Assembly (NCBI GenBank): GCA_902770965.1
Contig: CACXUY010000003.1
Span: 34,569 to 98,568, forward strand
Length of the DNA stretch: 64,000 bases
DNA from: an uncultured Lachnospiraceae bacterium
GTDB taxonomy: Bacteria > Bacillota > Clostridia > Lachnospirales > Lachnospiraceae
Direction: 5' to 3'
Position numbers and translations under genes: made by a program. The notes below the pieces were generated by a model. It did no database searches, was not told where the DNA came from, and saw only the letters and a list, made by a program, of their open reading frames with translations. Positions within the stretch are counted from its first letter, which is position 1; each line of letters begins with the position of its first letter. This document shows positions 8,374 to 16,705 of the stretch, piece by piece.

Positions 8374-10254
8374 ATGATGCAGAACAACAACGATTACGAT
8401 GGTGAGATAGATGACCTGGCTTCCGGCTATGAAGACAGTATAAGAGAATGGGATGAAGACAGTATAAGAGAATGGGATGAAGACGATATGTCGGAGTCCG
8501 GGGATTTATACGATGATTCATGGTCCCAGGAGTCTGTCCCACAGGAAAGAGAAGCTGCTCCCCGGACTGAAGAAGCTATTATCAAGACTGAAGAAGCCGC
8601 TCCCCGGACCGAAGAAGCCGCTCCCCGGACCGAGGAAGCCGCTCCTCAGGCCAGAGATGCTGTTTTACGGAATAGAGATGCTGCCACTCAATCCCGGGAT
8701 ACTGCTTCACAGATCAAGGAGATCGAAGAGAGTGGTTCTTTGCAGAACATGAAGGATATTTTTGGCTCGCCTTCTTCAGTCGGCAGGGCCAAGGATACGA
8801 ATGGCGGGGAGAAGCAGAGCAAGAAAAGAACACGCAGGATATTCAGTCTCCGCCTGTGGCTGTTTTTTATCATCCTGACTGTCGTGGCTCTTCCTACCTT
8901 TATTTTATCAGTGACATTGATCAGGAGTGTCAGGCGCGTTGAACTGCAGAATTCGATCAACGAGATGAAAAGCCAGGCGATGATACTTGCGACGAAGCTG
9001 GCATCCGAGGATTATTTCAATAATCTGTCGGATAGCACGTTGTCCGACATAATACGTCAGCAGGCTGACATCATCAATGGCAGGATTCAGGTAATAAATG
9101 ATTCATACCGCGTGGTTGACGACACTTATGTGACAGATATCAATAGGTTTAACTATTCCGAGAACGTCATCAAGTGCATGGTGGGGAATGGCGGAGAGAC
9201 CAGCTTTGAAACGACGGATTTCGTGGAGATATCACAGCCGATAATAAAAGCGGATGCCAACAGCCGTTCCGGCAAGATAGTCGGAGTGCTGACAGTGTCC
9301 GCGGACAAGAAGAATATGGTTCAGATGGTGGGGGCACTCACAGAGCTATCAGTGCTCCTGCTGCTTTTGCTGGCTGTCATTATGGTACCGCTGCTGCTCA
9401 TCGTCACCTGGTATCTCGTGCGGCCCTTCAATGAGCTGCAAAGACAGATCGCAAGGACGCAGGAGAGCGATATCAATGATATCGTGAATGAGCGGACGTA
9501 TAAGGAGACTGCGCAGCTCAGCGATTCTTTTAACGAATCATACGGCAGGCTTGCCGCCCTCAGCCAATCCAGGCAGGAATTCGTGTCGAACGTTTCTCAT
9601 GAGCTGAAGACGCCTATCACTTCGATACGTGTTCTGGCTGATTCTTTGATGGGCATGGACAACGTTCCTATAGAGCTTTATCGGGAGTTTATGGCGGATA
9701 TTTCGGGCGAGATAGACCGGGAGGCGAAGATCATAGACGACCTGCTCTCCCTCACAAAGCTGGAGAAATCCGCAGATGCGCTTGACATTTCTAAGGTGAA
9801 CGTGAACGATTCTATGGAACTCATACTCAAGAGACTGAGCCCTATAGCTAAACAGCGGAATGTTGAGCTGCTTTTCGAGAGCTTCCGCCCCGTAGTCGCG
9901 GAGATTGATGATGTGAAATTCTCGCTGGCCATAACTAACATCGTTGAGAACGCGATCAAGTACAATGTTGAAGGCGGCTGGGTAAAGCTCTCGCTGAACG
10001 CTGACTATCAATATTTCTTCATTAAGATCTCGGACAGCGGAGTCGGCATACCTGAGGACGAGACGGAGAAGGTATTCGACCGTTTCTATCGAGTCGATAA
10101 GGCGCGTTCCAGGGAGACGGGAGGAACAGGCCTTGGGCTTTCTATAACCAAATCGATAGTCACGATGCATCACGGGGCTATACGCGTGTATTCCAAAGCG
10201 GGCGAGGGTTCGACATTTATCGTCAGGACGCCGCTCAATTATCTTGAGAATTGA
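8374..10254 (+). CDS. Membrane sensor histidine kinase with a repeat-rich cytoplasmic N-terminus
   Basis: Sensor partner of the preceding regulator, 626 residues. After an unusual hydrophilic N-terminus of about 150 residues come TM1 (about 160-182, LWLFFIILTVVALP), an extracellular sensor segment (about 185-320), TM2 (LLLLLLAVIMVPLLLIV), a HAMP linker, HisKA with phospho-His409 in SNVSHELKTP, and a HATPase domain with NIVENAIKYN, DSGVGIPEDE and GTGLGLSI. The N-terminus holds two perfect 24-bp repeats (8431-8478, giving EDSIREWD twice) and about three 21-bp repeats near 8568-8645 (EEAAPRT). Such an extension is not usual for PhoR/WalK-like kinases. The signal is unknown. Confidence 0.93.
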   Translation: MMQNNNDYDGEIDDLASGYEDSIREWDEDSIREWDEDDMSESGDLYDDSWSQESVPQEREAAPRTEEAIIKTEEAAPRTEEAAPRTEEAAPQARDAVLRNRDAATQSRDTASQIKEIEESGSLQNMKDIFGSPSSVGRAKDTNGGEKQSKKRTRRIFSLRLWLFFIILTVVALPTFILSVTLIRSVRRVELQNSINEMKSQAMILATKLASEDYFNNLSDSTLSDIIRQQADIINGRIQVINDSYRVVDDTYVTDINRFNYSENVIKCMVGNGGETSFETTDFVEISQPIIKADANSRSGKIVGVLTVSADKKNMVQMVGALTELSVLLLLLLAVIMVPLLLIVTWYLVRPFNELQRQIARTQESDINDIVNERTYKETAQLSDSFNESYGRLAALSQSRQEFVSNVSHELKTPITSIRVLADSLMGMDNVPIELYREFMADISGEIDREAKIIDDLLSLTKLEKSADALDISKVNVNDSMELILKRLSPIAKQRNVELLFESFRPVVAEIDDVKFSLAITNIVENAIKYNVEGGWVKLSLNADYQYFFIKISDSGVGIPEDETEKVFDRFYRVDKARSRETGGTGLGLSITKSIVTMHHGAIRVYSKAGEGSTFIVRTPLNYLEN

Positions 10255-10298
10255 TGATCAGTACAGCGGCAGGCGGTGTTTGCACATCAGAGTGACAC

Positions 10299-10368
10299 AC
10301 GCAGCGCCTCTGGCCGTTCCGCAAAGAGGGATTCCCGGCATCCCGAGCCAGGGTTGCTGAACAGTTAC
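10299..10368. repeat. Repeat family A, degenerate copy
   Basis: Contains GGGATTCCCGGCATCCCGAG and ends GGGTTGCTGAACAGTTAC, matching the outer part and AACAGTTA arm of the family. Confidence 0.6.
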
Positions 10369-10385
10369 TTTAGAAGTCGGCCCCC

Positions 10386-10484
10386 GCGAAGCGGGTGGCC
10401 ATACAGGGATGCATACATACACCGCCTGTATGCTGCCACATCTTTCATACGTTGTGGCAGCACAGGCGTGCTATGGATGTTTAC
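10386..10484 (+). repeat. Repeat family B, copy 1
   Basis: Starts GCGAAGCGGGTGGCCATACA, continues GGGATGCATACATACA and ends GGCGTGCTATGGATGTTTA. It contains the hairpin GCTGCCACA ... TTGTGGCAGC. About 100 bp, clearly alignable with 31428-31529 and, inverted, with 15669-15776. Confidence 0.85.
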
Positions 10485-10636
10485 CATATGTGTTTGATGA
10501 TTAATAGCCGGATAAATGGTTTTATACGGGATACGGGTAAAGTGCTATAGGCAGCGGCATCTTAGTCATATGTGCTGTGGTTTAGCTGCAAGTGATGAGA
10601 GATGCAGAGGTTTATTATTGGAGAGATGCTTGAAAC

Positions 10637-11635
10637 ATGAATACAGATGCTGATAAAAGGGATAATAAGCCCCGGCTTTCAGAAGCCCTGCGTCATTGTC
10701 GGCAGCGAGTACGCGCCAAGGCAGTATTGTGCGCTGCCATGCTTGTGCTGGTCTCTGTTTTGTGCGGCTGCGAGAGCGGGAAAGAGGCTGAAAGGATAAA
10801 GGTCTATTTCGAGAACACGAGCGCCACAAAGCTTGTGACTGTCGATTACCACCCTGCTGCTGCCGAGGACCTGGATATTGTCTGGGAGCTTTTTGACTAT
10901 ATGCAGAACGCGGTGCGCACGGATATCATAGCTGCCGTTCCTGCTTCATTTCAATTAACCTACGCGGATATCAGCCAGAATACTCTCACGTTGGAGCTGA
11001 AGGGTTCATATGATGACATGTCGAGTAATTCGAAGCTGCTCATGGCTGCCGCGCTGACCAAGACGATGACTCAGCTTAGCAGTGTCACATATTTGCTGCT
11101 GAAGGTCAACGGTGAGATGGCAAAGGATGCTGGCGGGGATGAGTACGGGATACTCCGCTCGGCTCTTTTTGTGGATGTCGCTGCTGACGATCCGAATAAT
11201 TTCATCAACTCAAATATGACGCTGTATTATTCCAATCTGGCCGGTGACGCTTTGGTACGCGAGGATTTATCCGTCATCTACAGGCGGGGTACATCTTTGG
11301 AGAGGACTGTCGTTGAGCAGCTTATCAGAGGACCTCAGATCGGAAGCAGCAACGTCAAAAGGACGCTGCCCTCGACAGAGAGTGTGCTGTCCATAGCCGT
11401 GACCGACAGGATATGTTACGTGAACCTCAGCCAGGATCTGCAGTATGAGTCGCTGGGAGTATTTAACTACATACCCATATATTCGATCGTTGATTCGCTC
11501 GCGTCCCTTCAGACTGTGGACAAGGTTCAGATCCTGATCAACGGCAGTGTACTGACGACAGATATCGGAGATCGGGTATCGGTATCTACCCCCATGGATC
11601 CTGATTACGGCTATGTGGAAGGAGCGATGCGCTGA
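10637..11635 (+). CDS. GerMN-domain lipoprotein
   Basis: Predicted exported lipoprotein of 332 residues. The signal has a long basic n-region, a hydrophobic core and a lipobox VLCGC with Cys45. Two GerMN-like repeats follow, the second marked by TSLERTVVEQLIRGP and CYVNLSQDL. In sporulating Firmicutes GerM acts in spore-envelope assembly and germination, but GerMN lipoproteins also occur as general envelope factors, so the role here is uncertain. The start follows GGAGAG. The 3' end lies inside a 65-bp tandem duplication that leads into comEC. Confidence 0.85.
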   Translation: MNTDADKRDNKPRLSEALRHCRQRVRAKAVLCAAMLVLVSVLCGCESGKEAERIKVYFENTSATKLVTVDYHPAAAEDLDIVWELFDYMQNAVRTDIIAAVPASFQLTYADISQNTLTLELKGSYDDMSSNSKLLMAAALTKTMTQLSSVTYLLLKVNGEMAKDAGGDEYGILRSALFVDVAADDPNNFINSNMTLYYSNLAGDALVREDLSVIYRRGTSLERTVVEQLIRGPQIGSSNVKRTLPSTESVLSIAVTDRICYVNLSQDLQYESLGVFNYIPIYSIVDSLASLQTVDKVQILINGSVLTTDIGDRVSVSTPMDPDYGYVEGAMR

Positions 11636-11765
11636 ATGATATCATTAGTGTACGTACCTGTTAACATGACTGCGTCTATGCGGAAGGAGCGATGCGCTGA
11701 ATGATATCATCGGTTTATGTACCTGTTAACATGACTGCGTCTATGTGGATGGAGCGATACTCTGG
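11611..11765 (+). repeat. 65-bp tandem duplication, 2.4 copies, between GerMN gene and comEC
   Basis: Unit 1 is 11611-11675, unit 2 is 11676-11740, and a partial third runs to about 11765. Each begins CTATG(T/C)GGAAGGAGCGATG and ends AACATGACTGCGT. It spans the last codons of the lipoprotein gene and duplicates its ribosome-site plus ATG module. Confidence 0.93.
11636..11704 (+). CDS. Mini-ORF 1 created by the tandem duplication
   Basis: ATG at 11636 directly follows the TGA of the lipoprotein gene, with GGAAGGAG upstream. It encodes 22 residues starting MISLVYVPVNMTAS. Its TGA overlaps the ATG of mini-ORF 2 (ATGA). Translation is inferred from the ribosome site and the overlap; the peptide itself is probably unimportant. 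Confidence 0.3.
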   Translation: MISLVYVPVNMTASMRKERCAE

Positions 11766-11769
11766 ATGA
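11701..11769 (+). CDS. Mini-ORF 2, coupled to comEC
   Basis: ATG at 11701 in the second unit, 22 residues starting MISSVYVPVNMTAS. Its TGA (11767-11769) overlaps the comEC ATG at 11766. It repeats the arrangement of mini-ORF 1 one unit further on, so ribosomes leaving the lipoprotein gene could be relayed to comEC. Confidence 0.3.
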   Translation: MISSVYVPVNMTASMWMERYSG

Positions 11770-14390
11770 TAAAAAGACCTCTTGTGTGGGTTCTTGCTGT
11801 CTGGATACTGGGAGAGATAGCAGCCACACGTTTCGGATACAGCCTTGCCCCGAAGACAGAGCTCGACATGCTTATCGGAGAGCTCGGACAAATAAAAACA
11901 GAGGCGGAAGGGACGGTTGTAGAAATTCAGAAAAAAGATTACGGACTGAGCCTGGTGCTGGACGATGTATATGTCCAGATACCTGACTCGGTCCGTTTTA
12001 GTTCTGAGGATAAATTCGCACCGAAATGGTCGGAAATAGATTCACGGAACGGGCGGGAGCAGGGAGAGCCATGGATGAGGACTGCGGTATGGCCGCGGGA
12101 GCGGGCAGAAACGCAGTACATGATGCAGATGCCGGAGTCGGGAATGTTACAGGAAACGGTGGATTATATAAGGACGGGCTGCCGTGTGAGAGTGTTGTCC
12201 GATGAGCTGGCGCTGCACATCGGGAACCGGGTCAGGGTTTCAGGGAAGCTTTCCGAGATAGAAGAAGCGACCAATCCGGGACAGTTTGACAGCCGTTCAT
12301 GGTACAGGTCGAGAGGCATTGGCTTCTTCATAAATGCAAGTGAAGTCTATGTTACGGACAGCAGAAAAGCCGCCGTCAGTGATGGGATAAGGATCCTTAG
12401 GGAGAGGCTTTCCGACAACCTACAGAGGGTATCCTCGGGAGCTGACTATGGACTGTTCTGCGCGGTTCTGCTGGGGGATAAGACGGGTCTCTCCGAGGAA
12501 AGCAACGATCTTTTCCGCCGCGGGGGAATAGCGCATATTCTTGCTGTGTCCGGTATGCACGTCTCTATACTGGGAGCGGGCTTGTTCTGGCTTCTCAGAA
12601 AAGCCCCGGTTCAGGCGTGGATCCCTCCGCTGTGCGCTTCAGCCTTCATGTTGGGCTTTGTGGTTCTTACAGGCGCATCGTCCTCCGCCATCAGAGCAGC
12701 GGTCATGTTTATGGCGATGATGGCCGCAAGATTGACCGGCAAGAGCTATGATTCCCTGTCTGCGGCTGCTCTGGCAGCCCTCATCATGCTCTTCATATAT
12801 CCTGAGCTATTGTCACAGGCAGGCTTTCAGCTCTCGTTTGCTTCCGCTTTCTCTATCCATGTACTTGCCGCTGAGGCCGGCAGCTGGGTGAAGCCAAAGG
12901 ATTATGTCTCAAGAGGCCTGCTGATATCTGTCTGTGTGTCGATGGGCATCATGCCTTTGCTGGCGTGGCATTATTATCAGGTCTCTGTGACAGGCATCTT
13001 CGTAAATCTTATCGTTTCGCTGCTGACATCGATGCTGCTGCTAAGTTCCTGCGCGGCGGCGCTCCTTCCGTTTTTGTCGGATGCGTGCGGTGTGTTTTTT
13101 GCCGGCACGGGCCACTATATAAGGATCATTTTGGAGGGCTTATGCAGGATGAACGACAGGCTGCCCGGCAGCACGTTGACGACAGGCAGACCAGCCCTGT
13201 GGCTCGTGGTGACATCAGAGCTGCTATTGCTGTGTGTCGCCCTGTGGATGAGAAAAGAGAGCAGACGGGAGCTTTTCGCAGGCAGGGCAGTACCGAAAGG
13301 TGAGCAGGGCAGAGCAAGAGCAGATGAAAAGAAGGATAAAAGCGGCAGACGCCTGCTGCTTATCTCGGCTGCGTACTGTCTGATGCTCCTGATTTTCACT
13401 CCGCATGCACATAAAGGACTTGATATTGCCTGTCTGGATATAGGCCAAGGAGACTGTTCGGTCGTCAGGATAGACGATGAGGTCTGGATGATAGATGCCG
13501 GAAGCAGCAGCATTGACGGTATCTGGACTTACCGTATAAAACCTTACCTGCTGTATGAAGCCATAGACAGGGTTGATGTCGTCGCGCTGACGCATCCGGA
13601 TGATGACCATATTAACGCGATATATGACATGCTATTGGATGAAAGCGTAACCGTGGGGCGCTTTCTGATACCGGAGGCATCCTACGGCGACCCTTCATGG
13701 GATATGCTCAAAATCGCCGCGGCAGAACACGGGGTGCGGATATCGGTGGCTGCTGCCGGAGAAGAGTATCAGGTAGGGAAAGGGCTGGTCAGATGCCTTT
13801 ACCCCGAGGCTTTAGCATATAGTGAAGACACAAATGCGCTCTCCATGGTTCTTGAGATATGTTATGGGAGCTTCAGAGGGCTGTTTATGGGCGATCTGGG
13901 TGAAGAAGAAGAACCGGATGTCCTGTCGGGGCTGTTGTCCGCGGAAGACGCGCAAAGTACGCAGAACAGACAGAGTACGCAGAACAGACAGAGTACGCAG
14001 AACGGACAGAGTACGCAGAACAGACAGAGTACGCAGAACGGACAGAGTACGCAGAACAGACAAAGTACGCGAGGCTTGGATGAAGTATTGGCGGATGAAT
14101 CAGCATCATATGGTACTATGGCATATGGCGTAACCGTTCGTATAACCTTCCTTAAAGCAGGGCATCATGGCTCGAAATATTCGAGCAGCGAGCATTTCGT
14201 CAGAGTAATACGACCGGTCTTTGCCTCGATCTCCTGCGGCAGGAACAATCGCTACGGTCACCCATCTGAAGAAGCACTCTCGCGGCTGGAGGATGTCGGG
14301 ACGATATATCGCGTCACGGCATGGTCCGGCGCCGTGCTGCTTGAGCTTGATGGGGATGTGGTTGCCCTCAGAGGCTATCTTGATGATTGA
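11766..14390 (+). CDS. comEC: ComEC/Rec2 DNA-uptake channel protein
   Basis: Polytopic membrane protein that moves single-stranded DNA into the cell in natural transformation. Order: N-terminal DUF4131-type segment with a TM helix, the ComEC membrane domain with GIAHILAVSGMHVSILGAG, then a cytoplasmic metallo-beta-lactamase-like domain with CLDIGQGDCSVV, THPDDDHIN and LKAGHHGSKYSSS. I place the start at ATG 11766, 12 bases after GGAG; an in-frame GTG at 11745 has no ribosome site. The gene is full length (874 residues). Oddity: seven 18-bp repeats insert about 40 Gln/Ser/Thr/Asn-rich residues into the hydrolase domain. Confidence 0.93.
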   Translation: MIKRPLVWVLAVWILGEIAATRFGYSLAPKTELDMLIGELGQIKTEAEGTVVEIQKKDYGLSLVLDDVYVQIPDSVRFSSEDKFAPKWSEIDSRNGREQGEPWMRTAVWPRERAETQYMMQMPESGMLQETVDYIRTGCRVRVLSDELALHIGNRVRVSGKLSEIEEATNPGQFDSRSWYRSRGIGFFINASEVYVTDSRKAAVSDGIRILRERLSDNLQRVSSGADYGLFCAVLLGDKTGLSEESNDLFRRGGIAHILAVSGMHVSILGAGLFWLLRKAPVQAWIPPLCASAFMLGFVVLTGASSSAIRAAVMFMAMMAARLTGKSYDSLSAAALAALIMLFIYPELLSQAGFQLSFASAFSIHVLAAEAGSWVKPKDYVSRGLLISVCVSMGIMPLLAWHYYQVSVTGIFVNLIVSLLTSMLLLSSCAAALLPFLSDACGVFFAGTGHYIRIILEGLCRMNDRLPGSTLTTGRPALWLVVTSELLLLCVALWMRKESRRELFAGRAVPKGEQGRARADEKKDKSGRRLLLISAAYCLMLLIFTPHAHKGLDIACLDIGQGDCSVVRIDDEVWMIDAGSSSIDGIWTYRIKPYLLYEAIDRVDVVALTHPDDDHINAIYDMLLDESVTVGRFLIPEASYGDPSWDMLKIAAAEHGVRISVAAAGEEYQVGKGLVRCLYPEALAYSEDTNALSMVLEICYGSFRGLFMGDLGEEEEPDVLSGLLSAEDAQSTQNRQSTQNRQSTQNGQSTQNRQSTQNGQSTQNRQSTRGLDEVLADESASYGTMAYGVTVRITFLKAGHHGSKYSSSEHFVRVIRPVFASISCGRNNRYGHPSEEALSRLEDVGTIYRVTAWSGAVLLELDGDVVALRGYLDD
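13951..14070 (+). repeat. In-frame 18-bp tandem repeats within comEC
   Basis: About seven units of AGTACGCAGAACAGACAG (one-base variants with GGACAG). They encode STQNRQ or STQNGQ between the VLSGLLSAED and DEVLADE segments. 18 is a multiple of three, so copy number can change without frameshift. Confidence 0.93.
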
Positions 14391-14409
14391 GGGTTTTACA
14401 AATAAAACG

Positions 14410-14449
14410 CGGCAGCTTCTTTTGCTAATACATAGAAAAGAGGCTGCCG
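14410..14449. terminator. Bidirectional terminator between comEC and the glycerophosphodiesterase gene
   Basis: CGGCAGCTTCTTTT (14410-14423) pairs with AAAAGAGGCTGCCG (14436-14449), one wobble pair, 12-base loop, between convergent genes. Confidence 0.75.
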
Positions 14450-14462
14450 TATACTTAATGGT

Positions 14463-15188
14463 TCAGGAAGAGAAGCGCTGCTCGAAGATAAAGTAGTCAT
14501 ATTTATCTTCGTAGGCTTTTATCTCAGCGGCGCTCCTGAAGGTCCAGCCGAACTGGGTGAGGTTCTTTGTCATGAGCCGGTAGGAGGCCCAGTTTTTGCA
14601 GTGCATGTCCAGGCTGATGAAGTCGGGTCTGGTGAAGTAGTTGTATGCGAGTGTCTGCAGCAGCACAAGCAGGAACATCGGAACCATGTCGTTATACTGG
14701 ATAAAATCAGTCACCAGCTGGCCGCGGAGCACTGCCGGACGGTTGCGCTTGAACCACCAGAGCGTGAAGGGGTTGAATGACTCTATGCAGTACTCTCCCT
14801 CATAGTTGTCGAGAAGCTTCATGGCATTCTCGCATAACAGGTTGTCGATACGCTTGGGCTTGAACTCTATGAGCAAGGGAACCTTGCCATCGACAAGCTC
14901 AAGTACCTCGCTGAGCAGAGGGATCCTCTGGTCAGAGTTGTAGATCCGGTACTGGCGGATCTCGTCAAGTGTCATGTTTATAGGTTTCTTGTCTGCCCCG
15001 CATACTCTAGTGAGGGTGTCATCGTGGAAGACGACGATGTGGCCGTCGCTTGTTCTCTGGACGTCAAGCTCGATGCCGTAGCCGGAATTGACAGCGCGAC
15101 GGAAAGCTTCAAGGGAGTTTTCGGGGGCGGCCGTGTGGCTGTTGTGAAGTCCCCGGTGCGCAAAATATCTGGTAGATAATTTTTTCAT
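14463..15188 (-). CDS. Glycerophosphodiester phosphodiesterase
   Basis: Hydrolyses glycerophosphodiesters to glycerol-3-phosphate and an alcohol. The 241-residue protein begins with the family signature FAHRGLHN (catalytic His), then APENSLEAF, ELDVQRTSDGHIVVFHDDTL (metal and catalytic residues) and LIEFKPK. There is no signal peptide, so it is cytoplasmic. It is monocistronic, ends at a shared terminator, and its upstream region holds a family A repeat. The ribosome site is weak (AGGA about 15 bases upstream). Confidence 0.9.
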   Translation of the reverse strand: MKKLSTRYFAHRGLHNSHTAAPENSLEAFRRAVNSGYGIELDVQRTSDGHIVVFHDDTLTRVCGADKKPINMTLDEIRQYRIYNSDQRIPLLSEVLELVDGKVPLLIEFKPKRIDNLLCENAMKLLDNYEGEYCIESFNPFTLWWFKRNRPAVLRGQLVTDFIQYNDMVPMFLLVLLQTLAYNYFTRPDFISLDMHCKNWASYRLMTKNLTQFGWTFRSAAEIKAYEDKYDYFIFEQRFSS

Positions 15189-15249
15189 ATTATATAAGAT
15201 CCTAAAAAGTGGAGGTGGGTGAACCCGGATGAATGTATATCAAAATACA

Positions 15250-15415
15250 GGTAACTATTCAGCACCACAGACTCGGGATGCTGCGCATCCCTCGTTGCGG
15301 GGCGGCCAGAGGCGCTGCGCGCCTTATCCGCCCCAGGATAACTGTTATAATACGTCCGAAGCGCAAGCACTTCGTCCTGTATTCTAACAGTTATCTAGGG
15401 GTGCTGAATAATTAC
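15250..15415. repeat. Repeat family A, complete long copy
   Basis: Bounded by CTATTCAGCACCACAGACTC on the left and AGGGGTGCTGAATAATTAC on the right, so the ends are inverted repeats. Inside is a second inverted pair GGATAACTGTTATAATAC / GTATTCTAACAGTTATCT around GAAGCGCAAGCACTTC. 32836-33000 is the same element inverted. Confidence 0.88.
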
Positions 15416-15450
15416 AATAACAGATAAATGGGTGTGCCCAAGTTAACCGG

Positions 15451-15481
15451 AAAAAGAAAAGGCTGCGAAGTTATCGCAGCC
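15451..15481 (-). terminator. Terminator of tRNA-Leu(AAG)
   Basis: GGCTGCGA (15461-15468) pairs with TCGCAGCC (15474-15481). On the minus strand a T-rich tract (TTTTCTTTTT, 15451-15460) follows, just after the tRNA 3' end. Confidence 0.85.
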
Positions 15482-15485
15482 TCAA

Positions 15486-15569
15486 TGCGGGAAAAGGGAC
15501 TTGAACCCTCACGGAAATCCATCCACATGATCCTTAGTCATGCCTGTCTGCCAATTCCAGCATTCCCGC
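15486..15569 (-). tRNA. tRNA-Leu, anticodon AAG
   Basis: Class II tRNA with long variable arm. Acceptor GCGGGAA pairs with TTCCCGC, discriminator A. The anticodon stem CATGA/TCATG holds loop CTAAGGA, giving anticodon AAG (reads CUU). The T arm is GAGGG-TTCAAGT-CCCTT. The 3' CCA is not encoded. A promoter lies 12 bases upstream of the 5' end and a terminator just downstream. Confidence 0.95.
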
Positions 15570-15580
15570 ACGCAAGAGAT

Positions 15581-15609
15581 AGTCTATCACATCAGATGTG
15601 GAAATGCAA
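15581..15609 (-). promoter_or_regulatory. Promoter of tRNA-Leu(AAG)
   Basis: On the minus strand TTGCAT (15604-15609), 17 bases, TAGACT (15581-15586), 11 bases before the tRNA 5' end. Confidence 0.65.
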
Positions 15610-15668
15610 GTGTTATTTTTAAGTATTTTTAATTTTACCTCATACCTTTTACCTAGTAAGTTCTCAAA

Positions 15669-15776
15669 GTAAACATTCATAGCACGCATGTGCTGCCACG
15701 ACGTATAGAAGTCGTTGCAGCATACATGCGTGTATGAATGCATCCCTATATGGCCACCCGCTTCGCAGTGGCCGTC
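15669..15776 (-). repeat. Repeat family B, copy 2 (inverted)
   Basis: On the minus strand it reads GCGAAGCGGGTGGCCATATA, then GGGATGCATTCATACACG, a hairpin GCTGCAACGAC ... GTCGTGGCAGC, and ends TGCGTGCTATGAATGTTTA. It fills most of the gap between tRNA-Leu and the HIT gene; the rest of that 364-base gap is AT-rich and gene-free. Confidence 0.85.
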
Positions 15777-15851
15777 TTTAAAAGTAACGTCCACAGAGGA
15801 GGTCACTGGGAACGTTACTTCGAGAGTTTACATACGTAAAAGCATAAACCC

Positions 15852-15887
15852 AAAAATCGCTTTTGTCGTGAATTGTCAGCAAAAGCG
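15852..15887 (-). terminator. Terminator of the HIT-protein gene
   Basis: CGCTTTTG (15858-15865) pairs with CAAAAGCG (15880-15887). On the minus strand it is followed by ATTTTTGGG. Confidence 0.65.
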
Positions 15888-15934
15888 GGTTTTATTTATA
15901 TGGATTCTTCACATGGATTCTTCACAAGAATGAT

Positions 15935-16354
15935 TTACAGCTCCGCTTTGATCTTGCGGATCATCTCATCATATTCCTCGGACTTGAGGTAGGTCTTGCC
16001 GGGGTTCATCTCAAAGACGCCGCCCCACTCATAGCCGTCTTTGTACTTCGGGACGAGGTGCATGTGCAGATGGCAGCCCGTGTCGCCGTAAGCACCGTAA
16101 TTTACCTTGTCAGGATGGAAAGCCGCGTGGATGGCTCTGGCCGCACGGGCGACATCGGCGAAGAACGCGTCGCGCTCCTCATCGCTGATATTAACAATCT
16201 CGCTGACGTGATCTTTGTACGCTACGATGCAGCGGCCAGGATGGCTCTGTTCCTTGAACAGAATCAGTGAGCTGACGCTGAGATCGCAGATGTAAATGCC
16301 GAACTGTTCCAACAACTCGTTGCGCATGCAGTAGCCGCAATTCTGATCTTTCAT
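15935..16354 (-). CDS. HIT-family protein (histidine-triad nucleotide hydrolase)
   Basis: Small cytoplasmic enzyme of the histidine-triad superfamily, which hydrolyses or transfers nucleoside phosphoramidates and dinucleoside polyphosphates. The triad HLHMHLVPK lies near residue 95, and the N-terminus has a CGYC pair. I start at ATG 16354 (an adjacent ATG is at 16357); AAGGAG at 16362-16367 on the minus strand is well placed for either. A longer frame to 16495 has no ribosome site and would add an unlikely hydrophobic segment. 139 residues is normal. Substrate unknown; it is alone in its transcription unit. Confidence 0.9.
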   Translation of the reverse strand: MKDQNCGYCMRNELLEQFGIYICDLSVSSLILFKEQSHPGRCIVAYKDHVSEIVNISDEERDAFFADVARAARAIHAAFHPDKVNYGAYGDTGCHLHMHLVPKYKDGYEWGGVFEMNPGKTYLKSEEYDEMIRKIKAEL

Positions 16355-16381
16355 CATGATAACTCCTTGTTTTTGTGTAAG

Positions 16382-16422
16382 GATAACTGTTCTGCTCCTC
16401 GCAGGTTCCGAACAGTTATTTA
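16382..16422. repeat. Inverted repeat resembling the arms of repeat family A
   Basis: GGATAACTGTTC ... GAACAGTTATT around TGCTCCTCGCAGGTTCC. It matches the inner arms (GATAACTGTT / AACAGTTATC) of family A without the core and lies upstream of the HIT gene. The remaining bases to 16705 hold no intact gene; a 25-codon open fragment ending ...LNDIIKANE at 16616-16693 looks like the tail of a lost gene. Confidence 0.55.
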
Positions 16423-16705
16423 ATGTTTGGCTTACGAGATTGACATTTACTATAATAAATGCGGTCAAAAGCCCTGTCAATATCACGCTCCTCACTCCCC
16501 CACAAATCGACTCACCTGTGTTATAATTTATGCAATGTATTTTGATCTCAATGCCTTAACTTAATGGCATTGATGTTATGCCTGTCTGCATAACTGTCCG
16601 AAGCACGCGATCCACATGCCGCTGGAAGCAGGGACTATGCAATTTCGCAATGAACATGTAACGTTGAACGATATCATAAAGGCGAATGAGTAGGAGAATC
16701 TGATT

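Larger units (their letters stand above)
10255..10636. other. Gene-free stretch holding two repeats
   Basis: No convincing coding region. It contains a family A copy (10299-10368) and a family B copy (10386-10484). The last 150 bases are unremarkable apart from the GGAGAG ribosome site of the next gene. Confidence 0.6.

Noticed and set aside
16355..16495. Longer HIT protein with an N-terminal hydrophobic segment
   Set aside because: No ribosome site; the frame crosses an inverted repeat; HIT proteins of this type start at the CGYC-containing region.
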